Shown here: positions 18,430 to 27,100 of the stretch, in pieces
Layout: the number at the start of each line of letters is the position of its first letter
How positions within the stretch are numbered: position 1 is the first letter of the stretch
Assembly (NCBI GenBank): GCA_947625605.1
Contig: CANQOY010000004.1
Coordinates: 1 to 64,000, forward strand
DNA: 64,000 nt
Reading direction: 5' to 3'
DNA from: an uncultured Clostridia bacterium
GTDB lineage: Bacteria > Bacillota > Clostridia > Christensenellales > Borkfalkiaceae
Program-made: the position numbers and the translations under genes
Notes under the pieces: generated by a model
Told to the model about the DNA's origin: nothing
The model's input: only the letters and a program-made list of their open reading frames with translations
Database searches by the model: none

Positions 18430-19410
18430 TTAACTGTTGAGAATGGCTCTGCGCCAATCCGCGCTTGCCGCGCGGAAAGTCAGGCCGCCGTAGGTCACGA
18501 CGACGGAATCTTCCTCCGCCTCGCGGCGCTCCTCGTGCACGCCCTCGCCGTAGTCCGCGGAATGGAAGAAACTTGCCCATGTGACGTTTTGCAGATAATA
18601 ACCGAACCGCAGCAGCCGCTCCGTTCCGTCCGCCCCTTGGAATTGATAGTACCCCTCGGCGATATTGAGGCGGTCGCCGTCCGTAGCTCCCCAACTCGTG
18701 ACGTAGAGCGTGAGCTTATCCTCCGTGCCGCTCTCGTTTTTGAGCTCCATCACCCGCGCGGGGCTGTCGAGAATGAGCGTTTTTTCGCCGACCCGCACGA
18801 AATAGAAGCCCGTCGTGACCTTTCCGCAGGTGATCTCCGCGGCATACCCTCCGCGCTCATCCTGCGGCTGCATGGCAAGGGTGTAGTTTTCGGGAGAGAG
18901 CACCACCGTCGTCGTATATTCGGGGTACTCCTCGGGCCGCTCGAACTGTGAGGGCTCATCCGAGAGCTCCGCCCAGATCACCATTCCCTCCACGCCCGTG
19001 AGGTTGCCCTCTTCGTCGAAGAAAATATCGGTGGGAGCGCGGCGCAGGTCGAGATGGCGCACGGCGAAGTACTTCACCGCGAAATAGCCGCGGTAGAAGT
19101 CGTTTCCCGCGCGGTGCGAGACCTCGACCATCTTGTCGCCTGCGGTCGTGTTGTCCACGGTGACCGTGAGTTCCTCGCCCGAAAAGGTCTTGCCGCCCGC
19201 GTGCAGGGAGAGGCCCTCCGTATCCACTTCCTCGCCCACGAGGTATTCGCTCCTCACGGGCTCTTCCCCGAAGCGCACTTCGCCCTCCGTGACGCGCAGA
19301 TCCGAGGCGCCCCCCGAACCCACGGCCGCCCATGCGGTGAGCGAAACGATGAGCGCTACGGTGACGATCGCCACGATGGCATAGATGAGGCGCTGTGTTT
19401 TCGCTTTCAT
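18430..19410 (-). CDS. Single-pass Ig-like surface protein, paralogue of 35548-36918
   Basis: A 326-residue protein with one N-terminal membrane helix (about 10-32) and no lipobox, so it is anchored with the bulk outside. Residues about 35-125 form an Ig-like domain with (S/R)EYLVGEE(V/I)...GLSL. The C-terminus (about 230-326) is one copy of the local module, from LTLYVT to WRRAIL; the final GW is missing. Its paralogue at 35548-36918 has the same order plus an extra module. The start at 19410 directly abuts the preceding membrane protein's stop. Function is unknown. Confidence 0.75.
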   Translation of the reverse strand: MKAKTQRLIYAIVAIVTVALIVSLTAWAAVGSGGASDLRVTEGEVRFGEEPVRSEYLVGEEVDTEGLSLHAGGKTFSGEELTVTVDNTTAGDKMVEVSHRAGNDFYRGYFAVKYFAVRHLDLRRAPTDIFFDEEGNLTGVEGMVIWAELSDEPSQFERPEEYPEYTTTVVLSPENYTLAMQPQDERGGYAAEITCGKVTTGFYFVRVGEKTLILDSPARVMELKNESGTEDKLTLYVTSWGATDGDRLNIAEGYYQFQGADGTERLLRFGYYLQNVTWASFFHSADYGEGVHEERREAEEDSVVVTYGGLTFRAASADWRRAILNS

Positions 19411-19411
19411 C

Positions 19412-19855
19412 TCACGCCTCCTTCCTCTTTGCGGACAAGCGCATGAAGGACGCGGCGATCACGCAGATCACCGCTAAAACGAAGATCACGATGCAGGCGA
19501 TGGCGCGGGGCACGCCGACCGCGTTCGCCTCCACATCGCCCATGTTGTGCACGGTAAAATAGATGCCGATGGGAGAAAGGCAGGGCGTGAAGAAGAGCAG
19601 GGCCGAGATCCCGAGCCCGAACGCCGCGATGAGGTAGAATACGTCCATAAAGGCGGGGCGGTCTCCCGCGAGCAGCGCGTTGCACAGCAGGCAGAGCATG
19701 CTCCAAAGCGACAAAATCATCATGGCGATAACCCAGAGGTTGCGCCGATACCCGAAGGCGTCGTATGTGGCGAAACTGAGGATAAACGCCACAATGGCAA
19801 GCACAAATCCGCTCGCAAGCACGTAGAACCCCGCAGAAGGCTTTTTAAGTTTCAT
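19412..19855 (-). CDS. Four-helix membrane protein with PIGIYFTV..NMGD motif
   Basis: A 147-residue integral membrane protein with four predicted helices (about 9-30, 38-60, 66-88 and 115-138). Between helices 3 and 4 is CLSPIGIYFTVHNMGD, almost identical to CMTPIGIYFTVGNMGD in its paralogue at 36915-37388; VPRAI follows in both. The start at 19855 gives an 11-base overlap with the end of the GH3 gene, the same overlap as in the second operon, which argues for this start. I do not recognise the family. Pairing with a membrane-tethered GH3 in both operons suggests a physical partner or assembly factor. Confidence 0.8.
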   Translation of the reverse strand: MKLKKPSAGFYVLASGFVLAIVAFILSFATYDAFGYRRNLWVIAMMILSLWSMLCLLCNALLAGDRPAFMDVFYLIAAFGLGISALLFFTPCLSPIGIYFTVHNMGDVEANAVGVPRAIACIVIFVLAVICVIAASFMRLSAKRKEA

Positions 19856-22800
19856 CTCCCATTCCCTCCCCTTTGCGATTTCTTCCGAGGCGCACCCAAA
19901 GGGCGATCCCCGCGAGCGCAAGCGCACCCGCGCCGAACACCGCCGCACCCGCAACGAGCGCGGTCTGCCACCAATAAACGGGTTCCTCGATGCGCGTATC
20001 CGCGTCGATGCCGTTGAGCGCGCTGCTGTTTGCGAGCGCATACATGTAGTAGTGCATGTTTTCGCGGAGCGCCGCGGCGAGATTGGGATCGTTCCTGACG
20101 GCGCTGCGGTTGTTGTAGTCCGGCCAATAGGCGTTGAGCAGGTTATCCCCGTTGGAGGAGGCCATAAAGGTCACGTTGTTGATGACGCAGTCCTGCGGGT
20201 TGAAGAAGTTCCCTCCCACGACCATATCCGTCGAACTCATGCCCTTGAAGCCCCATTCGCCGCGCAGGATGTTCTTCATGAGGCCCGTGTGCGCATTGAC
20301 GCCGCAGACCCCGATCCGCGAGAAAGAGGTCATGATCCCGAGCGCGTCGCGCGCGTTCCCCGTGACGGGATCGGTACAGTCGGCGTCCTCGAAGATGCCC
20401 TGAAAGGCCCTGAGTTCGAGCTCGCGCGCGGATTGCTCCTCCATCATCTGGCTGAGCCCCTCGCGGAAGGATTCCTGCGTGTTGAAGGCAAAGTGCTTTG
20501 CGGCGAGGATCGCCCCTTTTTCAAGGCCGCCGCGCACGAACGCCGTCCCCATCCGGTTGGTGAGCATGGGGTCTTCGGAATAGTACTCATGATTTCTCGA
20601 ATTGAAAGGCGTGCGATGCAGATTCATGCCGGGCGCCCAAATGATGGGATTGCGGCTCCAAAGCATGTCCTCGCCGTACATTCTCCCCTGCGATTCGGCA
20701 AGCGCGCGGTTGAAAGTTGCCGCCGTCATGGGCTCGCAGGCCATATCGCAGGACATGTATCCCGCATTGGGATCCTTGTCGGGGACCGCCAAGTATCCGC
20801 TCTTGGGCGCGCGGGCGCCGAGGGAACGGGTGACGTTGCCGTTGGGCCCGTCGATCTGCCACAGCTCGGGCGCATTGACGGATTTGAACATGTTGCAGTA
20901 CATGCCGCCGTAGGGCGCAAGCGCCCACGCCTCGTCGAACGTGATCTGTTCGATGAGATAGTCCCAGCGCTCGTCGTCGAACGAGGCGAGCTTCATGTCC
21001 GCCACGGTGAGATTTTCGAGCGGCTCCCCGTTTTCATCCTCGTCCTCGGAGTGATCCACGCCGAATTGCACGTCGCTCGGCCCCACCGTGAACTTGTACA
21101 CGCGGTTTTTGAGGTAGAGCTCCATTTCCGGCGTCACGGAAAGGTTGGTGTATGCCTTGGGGAAAGAGGTATCCCAGCTGCTGCGCGTAAGGTAGACGAC
21201 GGCGTCGCGGGCAAAATGGTTGTAATCGGCGTCGGAGAGCTGGTTGCGGATGGTCGCACCGCCCTCCGAGACGGCGAGAAATTCCGCGTTGACGCCGCCC
21301 GTAAATGCGAGTTCGGGGCGCCATACGGCGACATGGTCCCCGCGGACCGCGCTCCCCTCCTCCGCAAAGAGATTTGTAAATCCGCGCGAGGCAAGGATGT
21401 TGTTGAGCGCCTCGTGCGCGCCGTTCCCCGTCGAGAAGCGGTATTCGGCGTCTTCGAGCAGATATCCGCCCGTCACGCCGTCGTGAACGGCCGTCTTATC
21501 GTAGCTCGCGAGATATTTCATCTCCACCGTGAGCGTGACCGTCCTCTCCTCTTGCGGCGCGAGGTCCACCTTGTCGAAAGAGACGAGCTGCACAGCGGAC
21601 TTTTCGATTTTGTGCGCTGCGTCGTATTCGGTATACGGCGACTGCATATAGAGCTGTACGGCGTGCTTCGCACTGCGCGTTCCCGTGTTCTTGACGGCAA
21701 CGTCCAGAGAGAGCGTCTTGGCCTCATAGTCCGCGGAGAGAGACCCTTCCACGATGCGCTCCTCGAAAGAGGAATACGAGAGCCCGTATCCGAAAGAATA
21801 CGAGACCTCGTGCTCATACTGCCACTCCTCGGCGCCCGCGGGTTTGCCGTATCCGAGGCCGACGGGAGCGGAGGCGTTGCCCCTGCCCTCCACCGCGTCC
21901 GCATACCGCGTTTCATAGTAGAAATAGCCCGTATAGAGCCCCTCCGCGAGGACGACGTAGTGCCCGTTGTCCGCGCCTTGGTAGCGGGGATCCGACCAGC
22001 GGAAGCTGCCGCCGCTCATCGCGTCCACGCCGTAATTCTGCGCCGCGGGGGAAGCGGAGGCGTCCACAGCGTACACGTCGGGCAGGCTCCCCGAGGGAGA
22101 CGCCGTCCCCGAGATCACGCGCGCGACGCCGTTCATGCCGTAGCTGCCGGGAAGCCCGATCCACAGCACGGCGTCCACCGCAGGGTCGTTTTTGAGCTCC
22201 TCGATCTCCATGGCGACCGCACTGTTGAGGAGGACGACCACCTTTCCGGGCGCAATTTGGTTGGCGAGCGAAATGAGGCGGCGCTCGCCGTCGCTCAGCC
22301 CGAGCGCGCTCTTCGAACCGTCGGAAGCGTCCTTTACGCCGTTCGCGCCGGGGAAGTATTCCCTGCCCTCGCCGCTCGCTCTGCCGATGACGACGAAGCA
22401 TGCGTCCGCATACTCGGCATAATTTCCGCACTCGCCAAGCTCCACCGCGGGCTCGTTGATCGCAAACGGACCGCCCGAACTGCCGTTCGCCTCGCTCCCC
22501 GAGGGCAGAGAGGGAAACGGCTTGCCCGAATAGGCCTGTACAAGGGCGGGATTGATCAGCATGTTTTCGGCGGCGAAGGCGCGTTCGAGCGTGACGGGAA
22601 GGGAGAGCTTCCCCTCTTCCACCGTCACTTCCTGCGCGCGGATGGGGCTCCCCACGATCCCTCCGTAAAAGGCGAGGCTGCTGTCGCGGAGCCCGCCGCT
22701 TGCATTGTAGGTATACGCCCGCGAACCGAGCACGGTCACCCGCTTTTGCTCGCTCTCGGAAGCGTTCAGGGGCAGCGCGCCCTCGTTTTTGAGGAGGACG

Positions 22801-23045
22801 CAGCCCTCTTCGCCGATCTGCTCCGCAATGCGCTTGCGCTCCGTCAGCATGGACACGGTATCCTCAAAGTCGGACGAAAACGCGTACGATTCCACGCTCC
22901 CCGCCGCGGCGCCGCTCACGCCGAGTGCACCGTTGATCAGGGCCTTGTAATCGTCGATCTTGCCGATTTCGCCCACACCGATCGCCAGAGCGCAGCAGAA
23001 GGCGCAGACGACCGCAAATCCCCGAATGATCCTGTACTTCTTCAT
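19845..23045 (-). CDS. Circularly permuted GH3 beta-glucosidase, membrane-tethered at both ends
   Basis: A 1066-residue enzyme with an N-terminal helix (about 6-24) and a second helix near the C-terminus (about 1026-1050), so the catalytic part should lie outside the membrane. The domain order is swapped: the GH3 C-terminal domain comes first (about 60-400, with VLLNSAV and LWIGLPGSYG), then a fibronectin-like domain (about 415-540), and the (beta/alpha)8 GH3 domain last (about 700-960). The latter shows GMNLHRTPFNSRNHEYYSED, KHFAFN and the presumed nucleophile Asp940 in SSTDMV. GH3 enzymes release glucose or related sugars from oligosaccharides; reversed order is known in Ruminococcus albus-type glucosidases. 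A better start at 23045 was chosen over 23147 because the promoter lies between them. Confidence 0.9.
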   Translation of the reverse strand: MKKYRIIRGFAVVCAFCCALAIGVGEIGKIDDYKALINGALGVSGAAAGSVESYAFSSDFEDTVSMLTERKRIAEQIGEEGCVLLKNEGALPLNASESEQKRVTVLGSRAYTYNASGGLRDSSLAFYGGIVGSPIRAQEVTVEEGKLSLPVTLERAFAAENMLINPALVQAYSGKPFPSLPSGSEANGSSGGPFAINEPAVELGECGNYAEYADACFVVIGRASGEGREYFPGANGVKDASDGSKSALGLSDGERRLISLANQIAPGKVVVLLNSAVAMEIEELKNDPAVDAVLWIGLPGSYGMNGVARVISGTASPSGSLPDVYAVDASASPAAQNYGVDAMSGGSFRWSDPRYQGADNGHYVVLAEGLYTGYFYYETRYADAVEGRGNASAPVGLGYGKPAGAEEWQYEHEVSYSFGYGLSYSSFEERIVEGSLSADYEAKTLSLDVAVKNTGTRSAKHAVQLYMQSPYTEYDAAHKIEKSAVQLVSFDKVDLAPQEERTVTLTVEMKYLASYDKTAVHDGVTGGYLLEDAEYRFSTGNGAHEALNNILASRGFTNLFAEEGSAVRGDHVAVWRPELAFTGGVNAEFLAVSEGGATIRNQLSDADYNHFARDAVVYLTRSSWDTSFPKAYTNLSVTPEMELYLKNRVYKFTVGPSDVQFGVDHSEDEDENGEPLENLTVADMKLASFDDERWDYLIEQITFDEAWALAPYGGMYCNMFKSVNAPELWQIDGPNGNVTRSLGARAPKSGYLAVPDKDPNAGYMSCDMACEPMTAATFNRALAESQGRMYGEDMLWSRNPIIWAPGMNLHRTPFNSRNHEYYSEDPMLTNRMGTAFVRGGLEKGAILAAKHFAFNTQESFREGLSQMMEEQSARELELRAFQGIFEDADCTDPVTGNARDALGIMTSFSRIGVCGVNAHTGLMKNILRGEWGFKGMSSTDMVVGGNFFNPQDCVINNVTFMASSNGDNLLNAYWPDYNNRSAVRNDPNLAAALRENMHYYMYALANSSALNGIDADTRIEEPVYWWQTALVAGAAVFGAGALALAGIALWVRLGRNRKGEGMGDET

Positions 23046-23087
23046 CCCGATTTCTTTTCCCTTTTCAAAGCAATCTGAAACGATTCT

Positions 23088-23116
23088 ATCATACCACAGT
23101 TGCTCGGAATTGTCCA
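23088..23116 (-). promoter_or_regulatory. Promoter of the first GH3 operon
   Basis: Minus strand TGGACA (23111-23116) and TATGAT (23088-23093), spacer 17 bp. The spacer contains CTCGGAA (23103-23109), which recurs at 23122-23128, with a related TTCGGAA at 23205-23211 beside the divergent regulator's promoter. These are candidate operator half-sites for the DeoR-type protein; this is inference. Confidence 0.65.
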
Positions 23117-23216
23117 CGCTTCTCGGAAAATGCTTCGAATCTTGCAAAAAACTTCAAATAAAACGAGGCAAATGGACAAAACAGAAAAAAATCGATCAAA
23201 CAAATTCGGAAATACA

Positions 23217-23246
23217 TTGACAAATGCGCATATGAAATGGTAAAAT
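23217..23246 (+). promoter_or_regulatory. Promoter of the DeoR-family regulator
   Basis: Plus strand TTGACA (23217-23222) and TAAAAT (23241-23246) with an 18-bp spacer, ahead of a GGGAGGA ribosome-binding site and the ATG at 23273. It diverges from the GH3 promoter, separated by about 100 bases. Confidence 0.7.
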
Positions 23247-23272
23247 AAACAAAAACAATCGGGAGGAATGCC

Positions 23273-24019
23273 ATGTCTTACTTTGAGAGGAAACAGGAGA
23301 TCCTCGACTATCTGAAACTCAACAAGACGGCCTCCGTCGAGGAACTCGCCGCCAAGCTCTTTGTCAGCGCGGCCACGATCCGCAGGGATCTCACGGAGAT
23401 GCAGCGGCTCGGGCTCGTAGAGCGCTCCCACGGCGGTGCGGTCATCGTGGAGGGAAGCGACGAGATCTCCATCTTCATCCGCAAGGCGAAAAACGCAAGG
23501 GAGAAGGACGCCGCCGTCACCGCCATGCTCCACCATATCCCCGACTTTCAGACGGTTTTCATCGACAACTCGTCCACCTGCCTTGCCCTCGTGGAACGCA
23601 TGAATTTTTCGCATAAGACCGTCGTCACGAACGGCATGCACATCGCCCTCTGCCTCGCGCGGCAGGACGACGTCAACCTCGTCATCCCCGGCGGCGAGCT
23701 CCGCTACAATACGACGGCCGTACTCGGCTCCATGGCGCAGCGCATCCTCGACGACTTCCGCTTCGACCTCTCGCTCATGTCCTGCGCCGCCGTCGATGAA
23801 GCGGGCAGCTACGAAGTCTCGCTCGAAACGATGCAGATCAAAAAGACCGCGCTCTCGCACAGCAGACAGCGGCTTCTGCTCTTCGACAGGACGAAGATCG
23901 GCGTGCCCGCGACGTACCGTACCGCCGCATTGAAAGACTACGACCTGATCGTCACCGACGCCGAGGACGAACTCCTCGAACCCCTCCGCTCCGCAGGCGT
24001 GAACCTTGTGAACCATTGA
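23273..24019 (+). CDS. DeoR/GlpR-family transcriptional regulator
   Basis: A 248-residue regulator. The N-terminal winged helix-turn-helix (about 5-58) carries the DeoR signature, with VEELAAKLFVSAATIRRDL as the recognition region followed by GLVERSHGGA. The C-terminal DeoRC sugar-phosphate sensor domain has the typical FIDNSSTC and VVTNG motifs. Members usually repress sugar-use operons until a phosphorylated sugar binds. It is transcribed away from the first GH3 operon, sharing a 227-base control region, so that operon is the likely target together with its own gene. The effector is not known. GGGAGGA lies five bases before the ATG. Confidence 0.9.
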   Translation: MSYFERKQEILDYLKLNKTASVEELAAKLFVSAATIRRDLTEMQRLGLVERSHGGAVIVEGSDEISIFIRKAKNAREKDAAVTAMLHHIPDFQTVFIDNSSTCLALVERMNFSHKTVVTNGMHIALCLARQDDVNLVIPGGELRYNTTAVLGSMAQRILDDFRFDLSLMSCAAVDEAGSYEVSLETMQIKKTALSHSRQRLLLFDRTKIGVPATYRTAALKDYDLIVTDAEDELLEPLRSAGVNLVNH

Positions 24020-24023
24020 GGGC

Positions 24024-24114
24024 TTTCCCCTCTCTTTTGATAGATCCATACCCTGCGACTGCCTTACATTGCACTATTGATAGTGGTTTTCCCCTCTCTT
24101 TTGATAAGTCCATA
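24024..24114. repeat. Pair of near-identical 27-bp direct repeats
   Basis: TTTCCCCTCTCTTTTGATA is followed by a two-base difference and TCCATA at 24024-24050, and the same element returns at 24088-24114. They lie between the convergent regulator and the giant Ig-like protein gene. A short palindrome CACTATTGATAGTG sits between them. No coding role is seen. Confidence 0.6.
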
Positions 24115-24118
24115 GTCC

Positions 24119-24157
24119 ATGCAAAAGCCGCCCGCAAACTGCGGACGGCCTTTGCAT
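24119..24157. terminator. Long hairpin between convergent genes
   Basis: A 17-bp stem (ATGCAAAAGCCGCCCGC paired with GCGGACGGCCTTTGCAT, two mismatches that can form G-U pairs on one strand) with a five-base loop. It separates the convergent genes ending at 24019 and 24187 and could end both transcripts, although neither side has a long T run. Confidence 0.6.
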
Positions 24158-24186
24158 ATCATATGAATCTCATTGGAGGAAAGAGA

Positions 24187-27100
24187 TCATGCTATGGGCG
24201 AGAGTTTGATTGAACGGAAGTTGAATCCGCCTACTTTATTGTAGCGAATCTGAATGATATTTTCGCCCTCCTGCAATGTGGCCGTACCCGCATTTACCCA
24301 AACAAAATCCAACACACCTGTACGAGACATCGTGCATGTGCCGATCAGCGTAGCATCTTCACCGTCGCCGAGATACACGTCAAAGGAAGCGTCATCCCCG
24401 CCGTTCCAATTATCAGTATAGACCTCCACTTTCACTTGCGATTGAGCTTTGGCCACAACGCGGAATGTAATGACGCACCCCACACCGATATTGCCGACAA
24501 TATTATTACCGGATTGATAGTCGCCGAGAGATTGTACGCTTTCCAATTTGCTCGCGTCAAGTTCAAGCTCCTCTCCGGTATAGGTGTTCACCGGAGATCC
24601 GACTTGGAGATAATCGACGTTGACCTGCCCCTCTGTATTCTTTGCTCTAAACTCGATCGTATTTACGCCCTCCACGAGTTCCGCAGTACCGGCGTCCAAT
24701 TTTGTAAAGTTCGTCCAACCGCCTGTTCCAACACTCACGGTAGCGGAAGGTGCCTCGGTACCGTTCACATAGACTTCAAAAGCGTCCTCGCGCGTACCGC
24801 CCCAATCGTATTGACCTGCGGCATAGAGATACAGATCTACGGTGCCGGAAACCGTGGATTTGAACTTAAAAATGATCTTTGCATTTTCGCCGATCCCGCC
24901 AACAAAGTTGCCCTGCGCGCCGCAAGAACTCAATTCGGCGTTTTCGGCTTGCAATTCCAACGGTTTCGTGCCGTCATAGGTCAGAAGATTTTCATCCTCG
25001 CTGCCACCGCCTTCTTCGCCGCCATGGTCGCCACCGCCTTCTTCACCGCCTTCTTCATGGCCGTCTGCGGGCGTGATGGTGAGATAGTCGAAATTGACTT
25101 GACCGGCACCTGAGGTCACGGTATATACGATCGTATTGAGTTCGCCTTTCTTGATTTGGATTATTCCCTCAGACATGACGCCAATCGTGGACCAACCGCT
25201 ACCCGTGCACTTCGCGGTGGTAAGTCCGCTCGATTGCACATCGACGCCGTTCACTGTGAGGCTGTATGCGTTCGCAACATCCGGATTTCCGGCAATGCCG
25301 TATACCGTCAGCCAAACGTCGCCCTCCACTTCGGAGTTAAAAGTGAACGTTAAGGTCAGTCCACTCCCTATATTACCAACAAATTGTCCACCATGGGGAT
25401 TATGTTGGCCTTGGAAATCATGCCGTACATCGTTAAAGACAGCGCTCTCTGCTTCCAACACAAGTTCCACGCCGTCATAAGTAGGATACTGAGGTTCAGA
25501 CTTCCAACCGCAGACGATTTCCTTCCAATTTTCGGCTGCCGTGTATTCACTGCCGCCATAGCTGAGCTTCAAACTGCCCTCTTCTGTTACGTTCGCAGAG
25601 ATGTCCGCGCTGCCATGGAACGTGAACGCATGCACGCCGCCTTCCGCGGTATAAGTATAATCGAAAGGAACAAGATCGTAATTTGCGGGATCATCGTTCC
25701 AGAGCCACCCTGCGGCGGTCCCGTTCTCGCTTTCGGTCGCCATGCCCTCGCGCTCGGTGATGAGCAGAGAGAGATGGCTTTCTCCGAAGTACATTCTGCT
25801 GGTTTCCCACGTTCCGATCACCTGCGGAATGATGCAGTAATTAAACGCGGTGGGTTCATATCCCTCGATATACTTCTCGGCGAGAGGATATGTTACGGTT
25901 CCGGAGTATACGCCGATTTCCGACGAATCGGAAGTATCCAAGTCAAGCACGAGTTCCTCTGCCGTGATCGCTGTGCTGCCACCGCTGTTTGTATAATTAC
26001 CCGTAGCGGTGACTTTGAGATCCAGAGGAGCGTTCTGCGTGACCGCAGCATTTTCGACCCTTACGCTGATCGAGGAGAAACTCCAACCGAGGAAGAGCCA
26101 CTGCCAGGTGGCGCCGCCCACGATGCGGAAGTTGGCACCGGCATAGCCGAAATCGAGGTAGTTGTTGTCTCTCGTGAACGTAATTTCCGAGCCCTCGATG
26201 CGATTCCCGTTTGCCTTCGAGCCGTTCTCATCCGCAACGTTCCAGCAGTTGATATCCGTAGACCAACCGCTCATTGTGCAGACGAGCTTTGCCATTTCAT
26301 ACGATCCATCCACTTCGGCAAGAAGCCAGCTCACCGTGGTTCTGCCGTCCCGACCGATGGTACCCTCTTCCTTTGCGTCTTTGATTTCTTCTCCCCTGCT
26401 GATGGTATACAGCCACGTTTCGAGCTTGCCGTTGCCCTCCGTAGCGTTGACGGAGTAATTTGCGATCGGGTTCGCAGGGACGACATAGACGGTGATCGAT
26501 GCCTCTTGTTCCATATATTTGACGGTAACGGACACTTCCCCGGGCTCTGTAAACAGCGTATCTTCGCCGTCGATCGTGTACTCTTCGACCGTCTGCTGCG
26601 TGCTGTCCGAAAGCGACGCGGTCACCGTGAGGATTTCGCGCACGTCTCCGCCCGCCGTAAGAACGGGCCGCTCGGACGTAACGGCGATGGAGTTTACGGT
26701 AGGCGCTTCCGCGGAAACGGTGAGCGTGAAGTCCTTGGACTGCGCCTCTCCGCCTTCCCCATAGGAAACTTTAACGGTGAGCGATTTCTCATCGACATTT
26801 TCCGTATAAGTGACGGAAATGCCGTTTGCGCTGTCGGGGCCCTCATAGGTATATGTCTGGTCCTCACCGTGATTGTATTTCACGGTGACGGCAATACCCG
26901 AGAAATCGTACTCTTCGCCATAAGTAAAGGTCCTGTCTTCCAACGCCGACCAATCGACCGTGAAACTCACAACTTCAATTTCGCGGACATTCTCAATGGA
27001 ATATTCCGCTGTAAGGGTTTTCTCCCTCACATAGTCGCCCGACGCGGTATAGGAGACGGTGACTGTGTACGTTTGACCTGCAACAAGCGCTTCTTCCGGC

